From the NCBI GenBank assembly GCA_041494805.1, contig JBGQBN010000026.1, positions 1-51,406 of the forward strand: DNA of 51,406 nucleotides, written 5' to 3'. This DNA is from JBGQBN01 sp041494805 (lineage in GTDB: Bacteria; Acidobacteriota; Terriglobia; Terriglobales; Acidobacteriaceae). Below the pieces are notes generated by a model. It ran no database searches. It was not told where the DNA came from and worked only from the letters and a program-made list of their open reading frames with translations. Both the position numbers and the translations under genes were made by a program. Positions 35,423 through 44,474 of this stretch are shown in pieces. The first letter of the stretch is position 1; each line of letters begins with the position of its first letter.

Positions 35423-36148
35423 ATGGTGCATGATAGCAGTGCTGTCTTGCTCGTCGGCGGCATGGGAACCCGCCTGCGTTCGGTCGTGCCGTCGTCACCC
35501 AAGCCGCTTGCCATGGTGGGGGGACGTCCTTTTCTTGAACTACTGGTTCGGCAGCTCCGGCATCAGGGAATCCGTCGTTTGGTGATGTGCACGGGCCATC
35601 TCGCCGACCAAATCGAAAGCGAATTCGGTGATGGTCATGACCTGGACGTCGAGATTGTGTACTCGAAGGAACCCCACCCGCTAGGTACGGGAGGAGCTTT
35701 AAAGTTCGCCCGGGGTTACCTGCAAAACAGGGATGACTTCCTGGTCATGAACGGGGATTCGTTCCTGGAAATCGATTTTCATCAACTCATCCGTTTTCAT
35801 CGCCAACATGGTGGGCTCGTGAGTATGGCGGTGACGCGGGTGCAAAATGCACACCGCTATGGAACGGTCCAAGTGGACGCCGCCAGCCGGGTGACCGGTT
35901 TCGCGGAAAAGACCGGGAGCCATGCGCCCGGACAGGTGAATGCGGGCGTGTACGTCTTCAGTCGCGCCGTACTCGATCTGATACCCGAAGGGGCGGCAAG
36001 CCTGGAAAGGGACGTATTCCCTCGAGTACTCGATCTTGGAATCTATGCGGCGGAGCAGCAGGGGATGTTCATCGACATCGGTACTCCGGAGGATTATGCC
36101 CGCGCACAGACGGTCTGCGGGCGCTTCCTGCTGGAGCCGAATCGATGA
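35423..36148 (+). CDS. hddC: D-glycero-alpha-D-manno-heptose 1-phosphate guanylyltransferase
   Basis: A 241-residue nucleotidyltransferase. The signature LLVGGMGTRLRSVVPSSPKPL sits near the start, VMNGDSFLEID provides the metal-binding Asp, and a late FIDIGTPEDYARAQ is typical of HddC-type enzymes. It converts heptose 1-phosphate and GTP to GDP-D-glycero-alpha-D-manno-heptose, the last step of the pathway encoded by this and the next three genes. The ATG at 35423 has little ribosome-binding site; the gap to the upstream reductase is 76 bases. Confidence 0.88.
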   Translation: MVHDSSAVLLVGGMGTRLRSVVPSSPKPLAMVGGRPFLELLVRQLRHQGIRRLVMCTGHLADQIESEFGDGHDLDVEIVYSKEPHPLGTGGALKFARGYLQNRDDFLVMNGDSFLEIDFHQLIRFHRQHGGLVSMAVTRVQNAHRYGTVQVDAASRVTGFAEKTGSHAPGQVNAGVYVFSRAVLDLIPEGAASLERDVFPRVLDLGIYAAEQQGMFIDIGTPEDYARAQTVCGRFLLEPNR

Positions 36149-36188
36149 CCAGCAGGTTGAGAAGCACAGCGAGCAGGGTGGAGAGTCA

Positions 36189-36785
36189 ATGAGCAACTCC
36201 GGGGATTTCGAGCAGCGCATCCGCCAATCGATCCAGGCATCGATTGCTGTGAAGGAGCGTTTGCTGGGTGATGGCGAATTGGTTTTGGCCCTTGCCAAAG
36301 TCAGCGGGATCCTCGTCGAGGCGCTCAACCAGGGGCACAAGGTGCTCCTGTTCGGCAACGGCGGAAGCGCGGCCGATGCTCAGCACATTGCGGCGGAGCT
36401 TGTAGGGCGCTTCGCATTCGATAGGCCACCTTTGCCAGCGCTCGCTCTTTCTGTAAACCCTTCGTGCGTGACGGCCATTGGGAACGATTACGGTTTCGAT
36501 GTCGTCTTTGCACGACAGATTGAAGCTCTAGGACGTCCGGGAGACGTCGCCATCGGCATTTCGACAAGCGGCAACTCGCCGAATGTGCTTCATGCTGTGT
36601 CCGTGGCCAAGAAAATGAGGCTGCGCTCCGTCGCACTCACCGGCTGCACTGGCGGAAAGCTCAAAGGCGTCGTTGATCACTGCATCTGCGTGCCGTCGAA
36701 TGAGACTCCACGCATCCAGGAATGCCACATCCTGATAGGCCACATCATTTCAGAACTGGTGGAGCAGACGATCTTTCATGAATAG
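36189..36785 (+). CDS. gmhA: Sedoheptulose-7-phosphate isomerase
   Basis: A 198-residue SIS-domain protein. GNGGSAADAQHIAAEL (56-71), with H66 and E70 as the expected zinc ligands, STSGNSPNV further on and QECHILIGHII near the end are the classical GmhA motifs. It makes D-glycero-D-manno-heptose 7-phosphate from sedoheptulose 7-phosphate. The ATG at 36189 was chosen with GGTGGAG upstream; the frame reaches back to 36036 inside hddC. It overlaps gmhB by 8 bases. Confidence 0.93.
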   Translation: MSNSGDFEQRIRQSIQASIAVKERLLGDGELVLALAKVSGILVEALNQGHKVLLFGNGGSAADAQHIAAELVGRFAFDRPPLPALALSVNPSCVTAIGNDYGFDVVFARQIEALGRPGDVAIGISTSGNSPNVLHAVSVAKKMRLRSVALTGCTGGKLKGVVDHCICVPSNETPRIQECHILIGHIISELVEQTIFHE

Positions 36786-37380
36786 GGCAGTGTTCCTGGA
36801 TCGCGACGGAGTCATCAACCGCAGACCTCCGGAGGGCGAATATGTCACGCGCTGGGAAGAGATGTACTTGCTTCCGGGTGCGGCGCTGGCAATCGCCCGG
36901 CTCAACCGCGCAGGATTCCGGGTCATTGTGGTGAGCAACCAGCGTTGCGTTGCCAAGGGGTTGCTCACGGCTGCCGACCTGGATTCCATGCATCGGCGAA
37001 TGTGCGATGTGCTAGCCGAGGCTGGAGCAACCCTGGATGGCGTGTATTATTGTCCGCACGAAAAAGAGCCACCCTGCAGTTGCCGCAAGCCGTCTCCCGG
37101 GATGCTGTTGGAGGCAGCCCGTGCTCATCAAATCGACCTGGCCGCGTCGTGGATGGTCGGCGATTCCGAGATCGATGTTGAGGCTGGCATCAGTGCCGGG
37201 TGCAAGACGGCTCGCCTGCTGAGCGATGGGCAGGCGCGGCAAGCCAAGGCGGATGTGGTTGCGCCATCACTGATCGAGGCAATCCACGAGATACTCCAGC
37301 GTGAGCCGGCCGTCGCCCATCAAGGAGCCACGGAGGTCGCCGCCACGACGAGGCGAAGGGGTGGAAATTGCTGTGGGTAA
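36778..37380 (+). CDS. gmhB: D-glycero-D-manno-heptose 1,7-bisphosphate phosphatase
   Basis: A 200-residue HAD phosphatase. FLDRDGVIN has the nucleophile D8 and acid/base D10, SNQ is motif II, and KPSPGML precedes the acidic GDSEID motif. A zinc loop C92, H94, C100, C102 matches the known GmhB zinc site. It removes the 7-phosphate (or 1,7-pair position) of heptose bisphosphate before guanylylation. The ATG overlaps gmhA by 8 bases. The last ~25 residues are low-complexity and basic. Confidence 0.92.
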   Translation: MNRAVFLDRDGVINRRPPEGEYVTRWEEMYLLPGAALAIARLNRAGFRVIVVSNQRCVAKGLLTAADLDSMHRRMCDVLAEAGATLDGVYYCPHEKEPPCSCRKPSPGMLLEAARAHQIDLAASWMVGDSEIDVEAGISAGCKTARLLSDGQARQAKADVVAPSLIEAIHEILQREPAVAHQGATEVAATTRRRGGNCCG

Positions 37381-37486
37381 TAGGTTGGGTGCGCCCAGCA
37401 GATTACCTCCAGATGACCATCTTGCGAAACCCACGTATCACTGATGCTCGCTTGTCAACGCTCGGGTTACGTAGAAAGCTGAACTC

Positions 37487-38533
37487 ATGATCATCACTAG
37501 CACTCCATTGCGCATTTCATTCCTCGGCGGCGGCACAGACTACCCGGTCTGGTACCGTGAGCACGGAGGCTCGGTGTTGGCGACCGCGATCAACAAGCGC
37601 TGCTACATCACGTGTCGGCGGCTGCCACCCTTTTTCGAACATCACAGTCGCGTCTCCTATTCTCGAGTTGAAAACGTCGCCCGAAATGCAGCCATTGAGC
37701 ATCCATCGGTGCGGGGATGCTTGCAATTCCTGGGAATAAACGAAGGCGTCGAAATTCACCACGTAGCGGACCTCCCCGCTCGTACCGGTTTGGGCACCAG
37801 TTCAGCATTCACCGTGGGGCTTCTCCTTGGTCTTTACGCGCTGAAAGAACGGATGCGCGACAAGCATGCGCTGGCTGCCGATGCAATCCACGTGGAACAG
37901 GACTTGCTGCACGAGGCTGTGGGCTCGCAAGATCAGGTTAGCGCCGCATATGGAGGCTTTAACCGCATCAATTTCAACGCCGACGGCGGGATCGAGGTGC
38001 GGCCGATGCTCACTGCGCAAAGCCGGCGGGCAGAATTGGAGCAACACCTGGCACTTTATTTTACGGGATTTTCTCGAACGGCCTCGGAAATCGCAACCGA
38101 ACAGGTGAAAATGACGCCGCACAAGAAGAAAGAGTTGGAACTGATGTATCAACTGGTGAATGAGGCGGAATCGATCATGACGAGCCCAAACCGCGCCCTG
38201 GATGAATTCGGCCGATTGCTGCATCAGAGCTGGGAAATTAAGAGAACGCTGACCCAAAAAATCTCAAACCCTTATATCGATGAGATTTACGAGGCCGGGC
38301 TCAGCGCTGGTGCTCTCGGAGGCAAGCTGCTCGGGGCTGGGGGAGGCGGCTTCATGCTCTTCTACGTACCCCCCGACCGGCGGGCGTCGTTAAGGGCGAG
38401 ATTGAAAAAACTCTTGTGTGTTCCGTTCGGATTCTCCAATCAAGGCAGTCACGTGGTGGTATACGAACCGGAGGAGGTGTACGACAAGTCGCTGGTTGAT
38501 GAGCGGGCCGTGGTCTATGCTCAGCCTATTTGA
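37487..38533 (+). CDS. hddA: D-glycero-alpha-D-manno-heptose 7-phosphate kinase
   Basis: A 348-residue GHMP kinase. It opens with TSTPLRISFLGGGTDYP, has the ATP-binding loop LPARTGLGTSSAF and ends with the GKLLGAGGGGFMLFY motif, the HddA pattern. It phosphorylates the anomeric position of heptose 7-phosphate in the GDP-heptose branch. With hddC, gmhA and gmhB the four enzymes of GDP-D-glycero-alpha-D-manno-heptose synthesis are complete. A 106-base gap precedes it, so it may have extra transcriptional input. Confidence 0.92.
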   Translation: MIITSTPLRISFLGGGTDYPVWYREHGGSVLATAINKRCYITCRRLPPFFEHHSRVSYSRVENVARNAAIEHPSVRGCLQFLGINEGVEIHHVADLPARTGLGTSSAFTVGLLLGLYALKERMRDKHALAADAIHVEQDLLHEAVGSQDQVSAAYGGFNRINFNADGGIEVRPMLTAQSRRAELEQHLALYFTGFSRTASEIATEQVKMTPHKKKELELMYQLVNEAESIMTSPNRALDEFGRLLHQSWEIKRTLTQKISNPYIDEIYEAGLSAGALGGKLLGAGGGGFMLFYVPPDRRASLRARLKKLLCVPFGFSNQGSHVVVYEPEEVYDKSLVDERAVVYAQPI

Positions 38534-38548
38534 AGTGGGCGGCGCGAT

Positions 38549-39589
38549 GTGAGCATCTACGTCACGAACCCGCTTTCCGACACCCGTTGGAATGAGTTCG
38601 TCGCTCGACACCCGCGGGCGTCGGTATTTCATCAGCGAGGCTGGCTCGAGGCGTTGGCACGTACCTACGGCTATGAACCCCTCGTGCTCACGACCGCGCC
38701 CGCCGGCGAACCGCTAAGGGATGGCATTGTGTTCAGCCGGGTCTCGAGCTGGATTACCGGTACTCGTCTGGTCTCTTTGCCGTTTGCGGATCATTGTGAG
38801 CCACTTCTGAATGACTGTGGCGAGTTCGTGGAATTTGGCAATTGGCTGCAAGCAGAGTGTAATGGCCAGCGATGGAAATATGTTGAGCTCCGGCCACTGT
38901 TACCAGTGCAGGCAGCGTACGGTGGCTGGCAGCAAAGTGGTTCGTATGCCTTCCACGACCTCGATCTGAGGCCGAGCCTGGAGCAACTTTTTCGGGGCTT
39001 GCACAGAAACTCGATTCAGCGAAAGATCCTGCGCGCCGAGAGAGAGCGGCTTTGCTATGAGACCGGCCGATCCGAGCAACTGGTAGACGAGTTCTACCGT
39101 CTTCTGCTGATCACACGGAGGCGCCACCTTGCGCTGCCGCAGCCGCGAGCCTGGTTCAGAAATTTGTTCCAATATATCGGCGACGGAATTGAGATCAGGT
39201 TGGCCCGGAAAAATGGGAATCCGGTCGCGGCGATGCTCACCCTGCGGCACCGGTCATCCGTGGTTTATAAGTATGGCTGCTCAGACAGAAGGTTCCACAA
39301 TCTCGGGGGCATGCCGTTCTTATTCTGGCGGCTCATCGAAGAGTGCAAAGCGTCAGGGACCGAGGAGATCGACTTTGGCCGTTCCGATCTGGACAACCCA
39401 AGCTTGTCTGTGTTCAAGGAAAGATTCGGCACGACCAGAAAGTCGCTGACGTATTATCGATACCAGAACACCGAGAGACCAAGGCCGGAGATCAGCTTAG
39501 ACTCGCAGGTTCTCAGGCGATTTGTGTGCATGCTGCCGGACACCGTGTTCTCCACCGCGGGCCGGCTTGTGTACCGACATCTGGGATAG
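38549..39589 (+). CDS. FemAB/GNAT-like protein of exopolysaccharide loci
   Basis: A 346-residue protein with two GNAT-type lobes: HPRASVFHQRGWLEALARTYGY near the start, then RNSIQRKILRAERE, RLARKNGNPVAAMLTLRH and SDLDNPSLSVFKERFG. It resembles the FemAB-like proteins that accompany polysaccharide deacetylases in EPS/PEP-CTERM-type loci, and here too a deacetylase follows. A role in acyl or aminoacyl decoration of the glycan is inferred. The GTG at 38549 is the start; the overlapping ATG leads straight to a stop. Confidence 0.7.
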   Translation: MSIYVTNPLSDTRWNEFVARHPRASVFHQRGWLEALARTYGYEPLVLTTAPAGEPLRDGIVFSRVSSWITGTRLVSLPFADHCEPLLNDCGEFVEFGNWLQAECNGQRWKYVELRPLLPVQAAYGGWQQSGSYAFHDLDLRPSLEQLFRGLHRNSIQRKILRAERERLCYETGRSEQLVDEFYRLLLITRRRHLALPQPRAWFRNLFQYIGDGIEIRLARKNGNPVAAMLTLRHRSSVVYKYGCSDRRFHNLGGMPFLFWRLIEECKASGTEEIDFGRSDLDNPSLSVFKERFGTTRKSLTYYRYQNTERPRPEISLDSQVLRRFVCMLPDTVFSTAGRLVYRHLG

Positions 39590-39625
39590 CCCTTAAGGCG
39601 CCGAGAACCCAATGGCAGACTGCAA

Positions 39626-41023
39626 ATGAGTACCGAACTCATCCCCTGCAAAGTGGGATCCACGAACACGTTGAGTCAAGTCCTGAGTGAGCGCTATCGC
39701 TATCCGCAGGACTTTTTCGATGAGTTTGCGCTCGCGGGAGAGCTCTCGAGTGATGCCGGATTCTTTCGATTTGGTCCAGGAGCGATCTGCTATGGCCGCT
39801 CCTGCGTCGGCTCTCGCGAATCTCGGGTTACGTCTCCCCTTTTCGATGCGCTCCAGCATGCCGTCATCCGGGATCACAAGCTAAGGCTACCGTTTGACCC
39901 AACTGAGGTGGTAGATAACCTTCGCTGGGAGCGCTATGCGGACCGGCGGGGCCCGAGGAGGGACTACAAAAGCCTCCTGCGGAAGTTGTACTACCTGGTG
40001 CGGCCGTTGACCAACCTGCCGGTGCGCAGACAAATTCAGAGGTTTCACGCCCGCAATTGGCAGGAACTCCCGTTCCCCCACTGGCCCGTAGATACCACGG
40101 TGGAAAGCCTCTGCGAGACACTCTTGTCGCTCGCATTGGAAGCCGCCGGCGCGGAGAGGGTTCCCTTCGTTTGGTTCTGGCCGGACGGTGCGAGCGGTTG
40201 CGTCATGATGACGCACGATGTGGAAACTGCCGTTGGCAGGGACGGTTGTGCAGATCTGATGGACGTGGATGATGCCTTTGGAGTCAAAGCTTCCTTCCAG
40301 ATCGTTCCTGAGGGGCGTTACGCTGTTCCGCGAGAGTTTCTGGAGACAATTCGTAACCGCGGATTTGAAATTGGAGTCCAGGACCTCAACCACGATGGCT
40401 TGCTGTTTGAGAACCGAGGGGAGTTCCTGCGACGGGTCAGGATGATCAATCGGTACGCGAGTGAGTATGCCGCGCGGGGATTCCGCTCGGCGGTGCTCTA
40501 CCGCAAGCCCGAGTGGTATGACGCGCTTGACTTCTCCTTCGACATGTCGATTCCCAATGTCGCGCACCTGGATCCCCAGCGCGGAGGCTGTTGCACGGTG
40601 CTGCCTTATTTTGTGGGGGATATGCTCGAACTCCCGGTGACCACCACTCAGGACTACACCTTGTTCCACCTCCTACAGCAACGGTCGATTGATTTGTGGA
40701 AAATGCAGATTGAACTGATCCTGCAAAAGAATGGCCTGGCCAGCTTCATTGTGCATCCCGATTACGTGAGAGAAGACGATACCAGGTCGGCATACAAGGA
40801 CTTGTTGAGCTACTTGCGAAGCTTGCGGGAAAAAACAGACCTCTGGTTCGCCCTTCCGGCTGATGTCGATGGGTGGTGGAGGGAGCGCAGCAAAATGTCG
40901 GTGGTGAAAGCTGGGAATTCATGGCGCATTGTCGGGGAAGGCGCTGAGCGTGCCGTCCTGGCCTACGCGAGAAAAGTTGATGGCAACCTGGTCTACGAAG
41001 TAGCGGGTGCCGCAGGTTCGTAG
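39626..41023 (+). CDS. Polysaccharide deacetylase-like protein
   Basis: A 465-residue protein whose central part has MMTHDVET (about 193-200), the first metal motif of NodB-type deacetylases, then VKASFQIVPEGRY, and later FIVHPDYV, which can supply the final His. An N-terminal ~150-residue domain and a ~60-residue C-terminal strand-rich part are extra, like the 13075 protein but with little direct similarity outside the motif. It probably de-acylates a sugar residue of the polymer or its precursor. No signal peptide was seen. Confidence 0.78.
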   Translation: MSTELIPCKVGSTNTLSQVLSERYRYPQDFFDEFALAGELSSDAGFFRFGPGAICYGRSCVGSRESRVTSPLFDALQHAVIRDHKLRLPFDPTEVVDNLRWERYADRRGPRRDYKSLLRKLYYLVRPLTNLPVRRQIQRFHARNWQELPFPHWPVDTTVESLCETLLSLALEAAGAERVPFVWFWPDGASGCVMMTHDVETAVGRDGCADLMDVDDAFGVKASFQIVPEGRYAVPREFLETIRNRGFEIGVQDLNHDGLLFENRGEFLRRVRMINRYASEYAARGFRSAVLYRKPEWYDALDFSFDMSIPNVAHLDPQRGGCCTVLPYFVGDMLELPVTTTQDYTLFHLLQQRSIDLWKMQIELILQKNGLASFIVHPDYVREDDTRSAYKDLLSYLRSLREKTDLWFALPADVDGWWRERSKMSVVKAGNSWRIVGEGAERAVLAYARKVDGNLVYEVAGAAGS

Positions 41024-41070
41024 ACTACAGCCAAAGGGGCACTGGTCAGTAGAGAGATCCCCTTCTCGTT

Positions 41071-41598
41071 ATGATTTTTCATGAAACGAAGCTCGCGGGG
41101 GTGTTCGAGGTTCACCTAGAGCCCAGGACTGATGATCGCGGGTTCTTTGCGCGCAGCTGGTGCCAGGAGGAATTCCAGAATCATGGGCTCAACTCCAAGG
41201 TGGCGCAATGCAGTGTTTCGTTCAACACTCGAAAGGGAACACTGCGTGGCATCCATTATCAAGCGGCGCCTTATCCGGAGACCAAGGTGATACGCTGCAC
41301 CCAGGGCGCGATTTACGATCTCGTGGTGGACCTGCGCCCGCAATCGCCGACGTTCAAACAGTGGGTGGGCGTGATCCTGACCGCTGCCAACCGGCAGATG
41401 CTCTACGTGCCGGAGGGGTGCGGGCACGGTTTTCTCACCCTGGAAAACGAGACCGAGGTCTTCTATCAGATTTCTGAATTCTACCGGCCGGAACTGAGCC
41501 GGGGCGTGCGCTGGGACGATCCCACGTTCAAGATTATCTGGCCGGCTCAAGTAGAAATGATTTCAGAGCGCGACCGAATGTACCCGAACTTTGAATGA
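41071..41598 (+). CDS. rfbC: dTDP-4-dehydrorhamnose 3,5-epimerase-family protein (RmlC-type)
   Basis: A 175-residue cupin with the RmlC motifs: EPRTDDRGFFARSW, QCSVSFNTRKGTLRGIHYQ (catalytic His) and YVPEGCGHGFLTLE, plus the C-terminal WDDPTFKIIWP. It epimerises a 4-keto-6-deoxy sugar at C3/C5. The usual partners rfbA, rfbB and rfbD are not in the window. Next to the GDP-heptose genes it may act on a GDP-4-keto-6-deoxy-heptose, as RmlC-like enzymes do in Campylobacter heptose pathways; that is inference. It overlaps the next gene by four bases. Confidence 0.9.
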   Translation: MIFHETKLAGVFEVHLEPRTDDRGFFARSWCQEEFQNHGLNSKVAQCSVSFNTRKGTLRGIHYQAAPYPETKVIRCTQGAIYDLVVDLRPQSPTFKQWVGVILTAANRQMLYVPEGCGHGFLTLENETEVFYQISEFYRPELSRGVRWDDPTFKIIWPAQVEMISERDRMYPNFE

Positions 41599-42974
41599 CA
41601 GCCATGGGTTTGATGAAGCAGCTCGACAACAGGGACAGAGCGGAAGTCGGCCGGGAATTGCACCGATTCGCCGCCGAGCTTTTCCCGATCTGCCGGAGCA
41701 TCACGGGCGACGGCCTCAGGCGGACGTTGGCCCTGATCCAAAAGCGAATTCCGCTGCGCACCGTCGAGATACCAACGGGGACCCCAGTCTTCGACTGGAC
41801 TGTACCCAGAGAGTGGAATATTCGGGATGCCTACATTAAGGATTCTGCCGGCAGGCGAGTGGTGGACTTCCAGAAGTCTAACTTGCATGTCCTGAATTAC
41901 AGCAGGCCGGTGCATGAAACCGTGCCACTCAGCGCGCTCAAGCCGCATTTGTTTACCCTCCCCGAGCGTCCGGACTGGATCCCCTACAGAACGTCCTATT
42001 ACCAGGAAAACTGGGGATTCTGCATGTCCCATCATCAGATGGTCGCGCTCCCGGACGGCGACTACGAAGTGTGCATCGACTCCACGCTCGAAGACGGCCA
42101 CTTAACGTACGGCGAATGCTACTTACGTGGCCGCTCTACCGACGAGGTTCTGATCTCGTGCCACGCGTGCCATCCTTCGTTGGCGAATGACAATCTGTCC
42201 GGCTTGACCGTCGCGACCTTTTTGGCGCAGTTTCTGTCTGGACGGGATCTCCGTTACTCGTATCGCTTCCTGTTCCTTCCCGGGACCATCGGGGCGATCA
42301 CCTGGCTGGCTCAAAACCGCGATTCGGTGGAGCACATTCGCCACGGGTTGGTCTTGACCTGCATCGGGGATGCGGGCGGGTTCCATTACAAGAAGAGCCG
42401 CCGGGGAGACGCGGAGATTGACCGGGCCGCGGCGCACGTCCTTCGCCACCACGGCGAGTCTTCCGAGATTCTTGAATTCTCCCCGTATGGTTATGACGAG
42501 CGGCAATATTGCTCGCCAGGCTTCAATCTCCCGGTCGGCTGCCTGATGCGAAGCGTCTGGGGAAGTTTTCCGGAGTATCACACGTCCGCAGATAATCTCG
42601 ATTTCATCCGACCGCTACCCCTGGCCGAATCGCTTCGGACCTGCGCCAGCATCTTAGACGTGCTTGAAAATAACCGCCGGTATCGCAATCAGAGTCCTTA
42701 CTGTGAACCGCAACTGGGGCGGAGGAATCTGTATCGATCCGCCGGCGGCGACGCCATCGAGATGGAAATCAACGCCCGCTTATGGGTACTGAATCTTTCC
42801 GATGGAGAGCACTCCCTCCTGGACATTGCGGAGCGTTCGGGCATCGCCTTCTCAGAAATCAGCGATGCGGCGGAACTGTTGTGCCACTGTGGCCTGCTGG
42901 CCGATCTGGGAGATGCCGCCGGGCCCTCGGAGGGGAAGGCTGTCGGGAGCAGCGGCGTCCGGCTTGCCCACTAG
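41595..42974 (+). CDS. DUF4910-family aminopeptidase-like protein
   Basis: A 459-residue protein of the DUF4910 (M28-like) family. It has the N-terminal DUF2172-type segment LFPICRSITGDGLRRTL, then SCHACHPSLANDNLSG with the His/Asp metal ligands, FLFLPGTIGAI and a late PEYHTSADN. The C-terminal ~65 residues (LLDIAERSGIAF and onward) look like a small winged-helix domain. Such proteins recur in polysaccharide clusters with unknown role, possibly hydrolysing an amide on a sugar. It overlaps rfbC by four bases. Confidence 0.85.
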   Translation: MTAMGLMKQLDNRDRAEVGRELHRFAAELFPICRSITGDGLRRTLALIQKRIPLRTVEIPTGTPVFDWTVPREWNIRDAYIKDSAGRRVVDFQKSNLHVLNYSRPVHETVPLSALKPHLFTLPERPDWIPYRTSYYQENWGFCMSHHQMVALPDGDYEVCIDSTLEDGHLTYGECYLRGRSTDEVLISCHACHPSLANDNLSGLTVATFLAQFLSGRDLRYSYRFLFLPGTIGAITWLAQNRDSVEHIRHGLVLTCIGDAGGFHYKKSRRGDAEIDRAAAHVLRHHGESSEILEFSPYGYDERQYCSPGFNLPVGCLMRSVWGSFPEYHTSADNLDFIRPLPLAESLRTCASILDVLENNRRYRNQSPYCEPQLGRRNLYRSAGGDAIEMEINARLWVLNLSDGEHSLLDIAERSGIAFSEISDAAELLCHCGLLADLGDAAGPSEGKAVGSSGVRLAH

Positions 42975-43114
42975 AGTTACCGTAGGACAGGTCCTCGCGT
43001 ACAACTGCACGCGCTTCCGATTGCCCCAACGTGAGCTTACTTCCGTGTACATCAAGTTGGTGAACGCGGTGTTTTTACATGCACTTCCGATTGGCTCAGC
43101 GATCGGCTTCTACC

Positions 43115-43142
43115 TTGACTTTCGGCACCCTCGCCCGATAAT
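43115..43142 (+). promoter_or_regulatory. Sigma70-like promoter immediately before the beta-helix gene
   Basis: TTGACT (43115-43120) and GATAAT (43137-43142) are 16 bases apart and match the consensus at five positions each. The predicted start of transcription, about seven bases downstream, falls on or next to the ATG at 43149, so the mRNA would be leaderless or nearly so. The rest of the 174-base gap (42975-43114) shows nothing recognisable. Confidence 0.45.
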
Positions 43143-43148
43143 GAGACA

Positions 43149-44474
43149 ATGGCCAACGGAACGAGCCGAAAGGGATTGCTGGTCTCTTCGCTGCTGTTTT
43201 TGCTGTGCATTGCGGCCCCCGCGTACGCCGCTACTTTCTATGTAAACAACTCCGGCTCTCCGGCTTGCAGCAACTCTCCGGGGAATGGTTCTCAGGCGAA
43301 TCCCTGGTGCACCATCCAGTACGGGGTCGCTCATATGGCCAGTGGCGACACGCTCAACGTGATGGCCGGAACTTATGCCGGAGATTTCACGATCACCGGC
43401 CCATCCGGAAAGGCAGGGGCCCACACCGTGATCCAGGCGGCTCCAGGCCAGACACCAATTATCAGCGGACCAGGCTTTAACAGTGGCCGCGTCAAGATTA
43501 CCGGGGGCTGCTCCTATATCGACTTCATTGGATTTACGATTACGAACCATAACCAGGGTTTGTATCTGGACGATGACGCAGGGACAAGCACGCCGTGCAC
43601 CAACATCAGAGTCAGCGGCGTGCACGTGCACGATGTGGGACAGGAAGGAATCGCGGTCCGTGCGGGGAGTGCCTCCGCGCCGAGAAACTTCGTGATCGAG
43701 AACTCTGAAATTGACCACACGGGACGCCTGGGGCCAAGCCAGAACGGCGAAGGCTTGTACGTTGGAAACAGCAGCGGAACCGACGTTACCAACGGCGTGA
43801 TCGTGCGTAAGAACAAGATCCACGATACGCAGGACGAGTGCATTGAACTCAAGGGCGACGCCCACGATATCACGATCGATGGGAACGAACTTTACAATTG
43901 CCTGAGTCCGGGAAGTTCCTTCGGCAATACCGGCGGGGCCATCGAAATTGACGAACCCAGAAATTCTTCTACGAATCCGAACCACATCATTCGCAACAAC
44001 ATCGTCCATGACATCAAGTTCACGAGCGGGATCACGAAGCGGGGCATTCGCGCGGGCACCGGAGCCACGATCTACAACAATCTTCTCTACAATATCAGTA
44101 GTTCCTATAGCTGCATCCTCTCCAACACTGCCAATTACAGCCGATTGATCTACCACAACACCATTGACTGCAGCACGACAAACGCCCTGGTCAATTCAGG
44201 GACCGCCGTTGACAGCCGCAATAATATCGGCCCGAACACCGCCAAGAACCTCGCTACCTCAGACACCTATTATGTCAACAAAGGGGCAGCGGATTACCAT
44301 CTGGCGGCGGGAAGCGCTCCAATCGATGCTGGAGTCGACCTTACCAGTGTCGTGCCCACGGATATCGAGGGTAAGAGCCGGTCAAGTAACTCTCCGCCTG
44401 ACCTGGGAGCATATGAATATGCGGGCAGTGGTGCCCCGGGGCCACCCACCAACCTCACTGCCATCGTTCGGTGA
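43149..44474 (+). CDS. Secreted right-handed parallel beta-helix protein
   Basis: A 441-residue protein with a Sec signal peptide (core LLVSSLLFLLCIAAP, cleavage near AYA at 25-27). Beta-helix rungs follow: FYVNNSGSPACSN, NPWCTIQYGVAHMASGDTLNVMAGTY, then VIVRKNKIHD, IRNNIVHDI and YNNLLYNIS. The fold fits polysaccharide-binding, lyase or C5-epimerase proteins; no active site was assigned. The C-terminus ends in PGPPTNLTAIVR, a Pro-rich tail resembling that of the 32829 protein. It is probably exported to act on the polymer made by this locus. Confidence 0.82.
   Translation: MANGTSRKGLLVSSLLFLLCIAAPAYAATFYVNNSGSPACSNSPGNGSQANPWCTIQYGVAHMASGDTLNVMAGTYAGDFTITGPSGKAGAHTVIQAAPGQTPIISGPGFNSGRVKITGGCSYIDFIGFTITNHNQGLYLDDDAGTSTPCTNIRVSGVHVHDVGQEGIAVRAGSASAPRNFVIENSEIDHTGRLGPSQNGEGLYVGNSSGTDVTNGVIVRKNKIHDTQDECIELKGDAHDITIDGNELYNCLSPGSSFGNTGGAIEIDEPRNSSTNPNHIIRNNIVHDIKFTSGITKRGIRAGTGATIYNNLLYNISSSYSCILSNTANYSRLIYHNTIDCSTTNALVNSGTAVDSRNNIGPNTAKNLATSDTYYVNKGAADYHLAAGSAPIDAGVDLTSVVPTDIEGKSRSSNSPPDLGAYEYAGSGAPGPPTNLTAIVR

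Noticed and set aside
41032..41064. AAGGGG/CCCCTT inverted repeat before rfbC as a terminator
   Set aside because: Only six pairs with a loop of about 19 bases and no T run; too weak.
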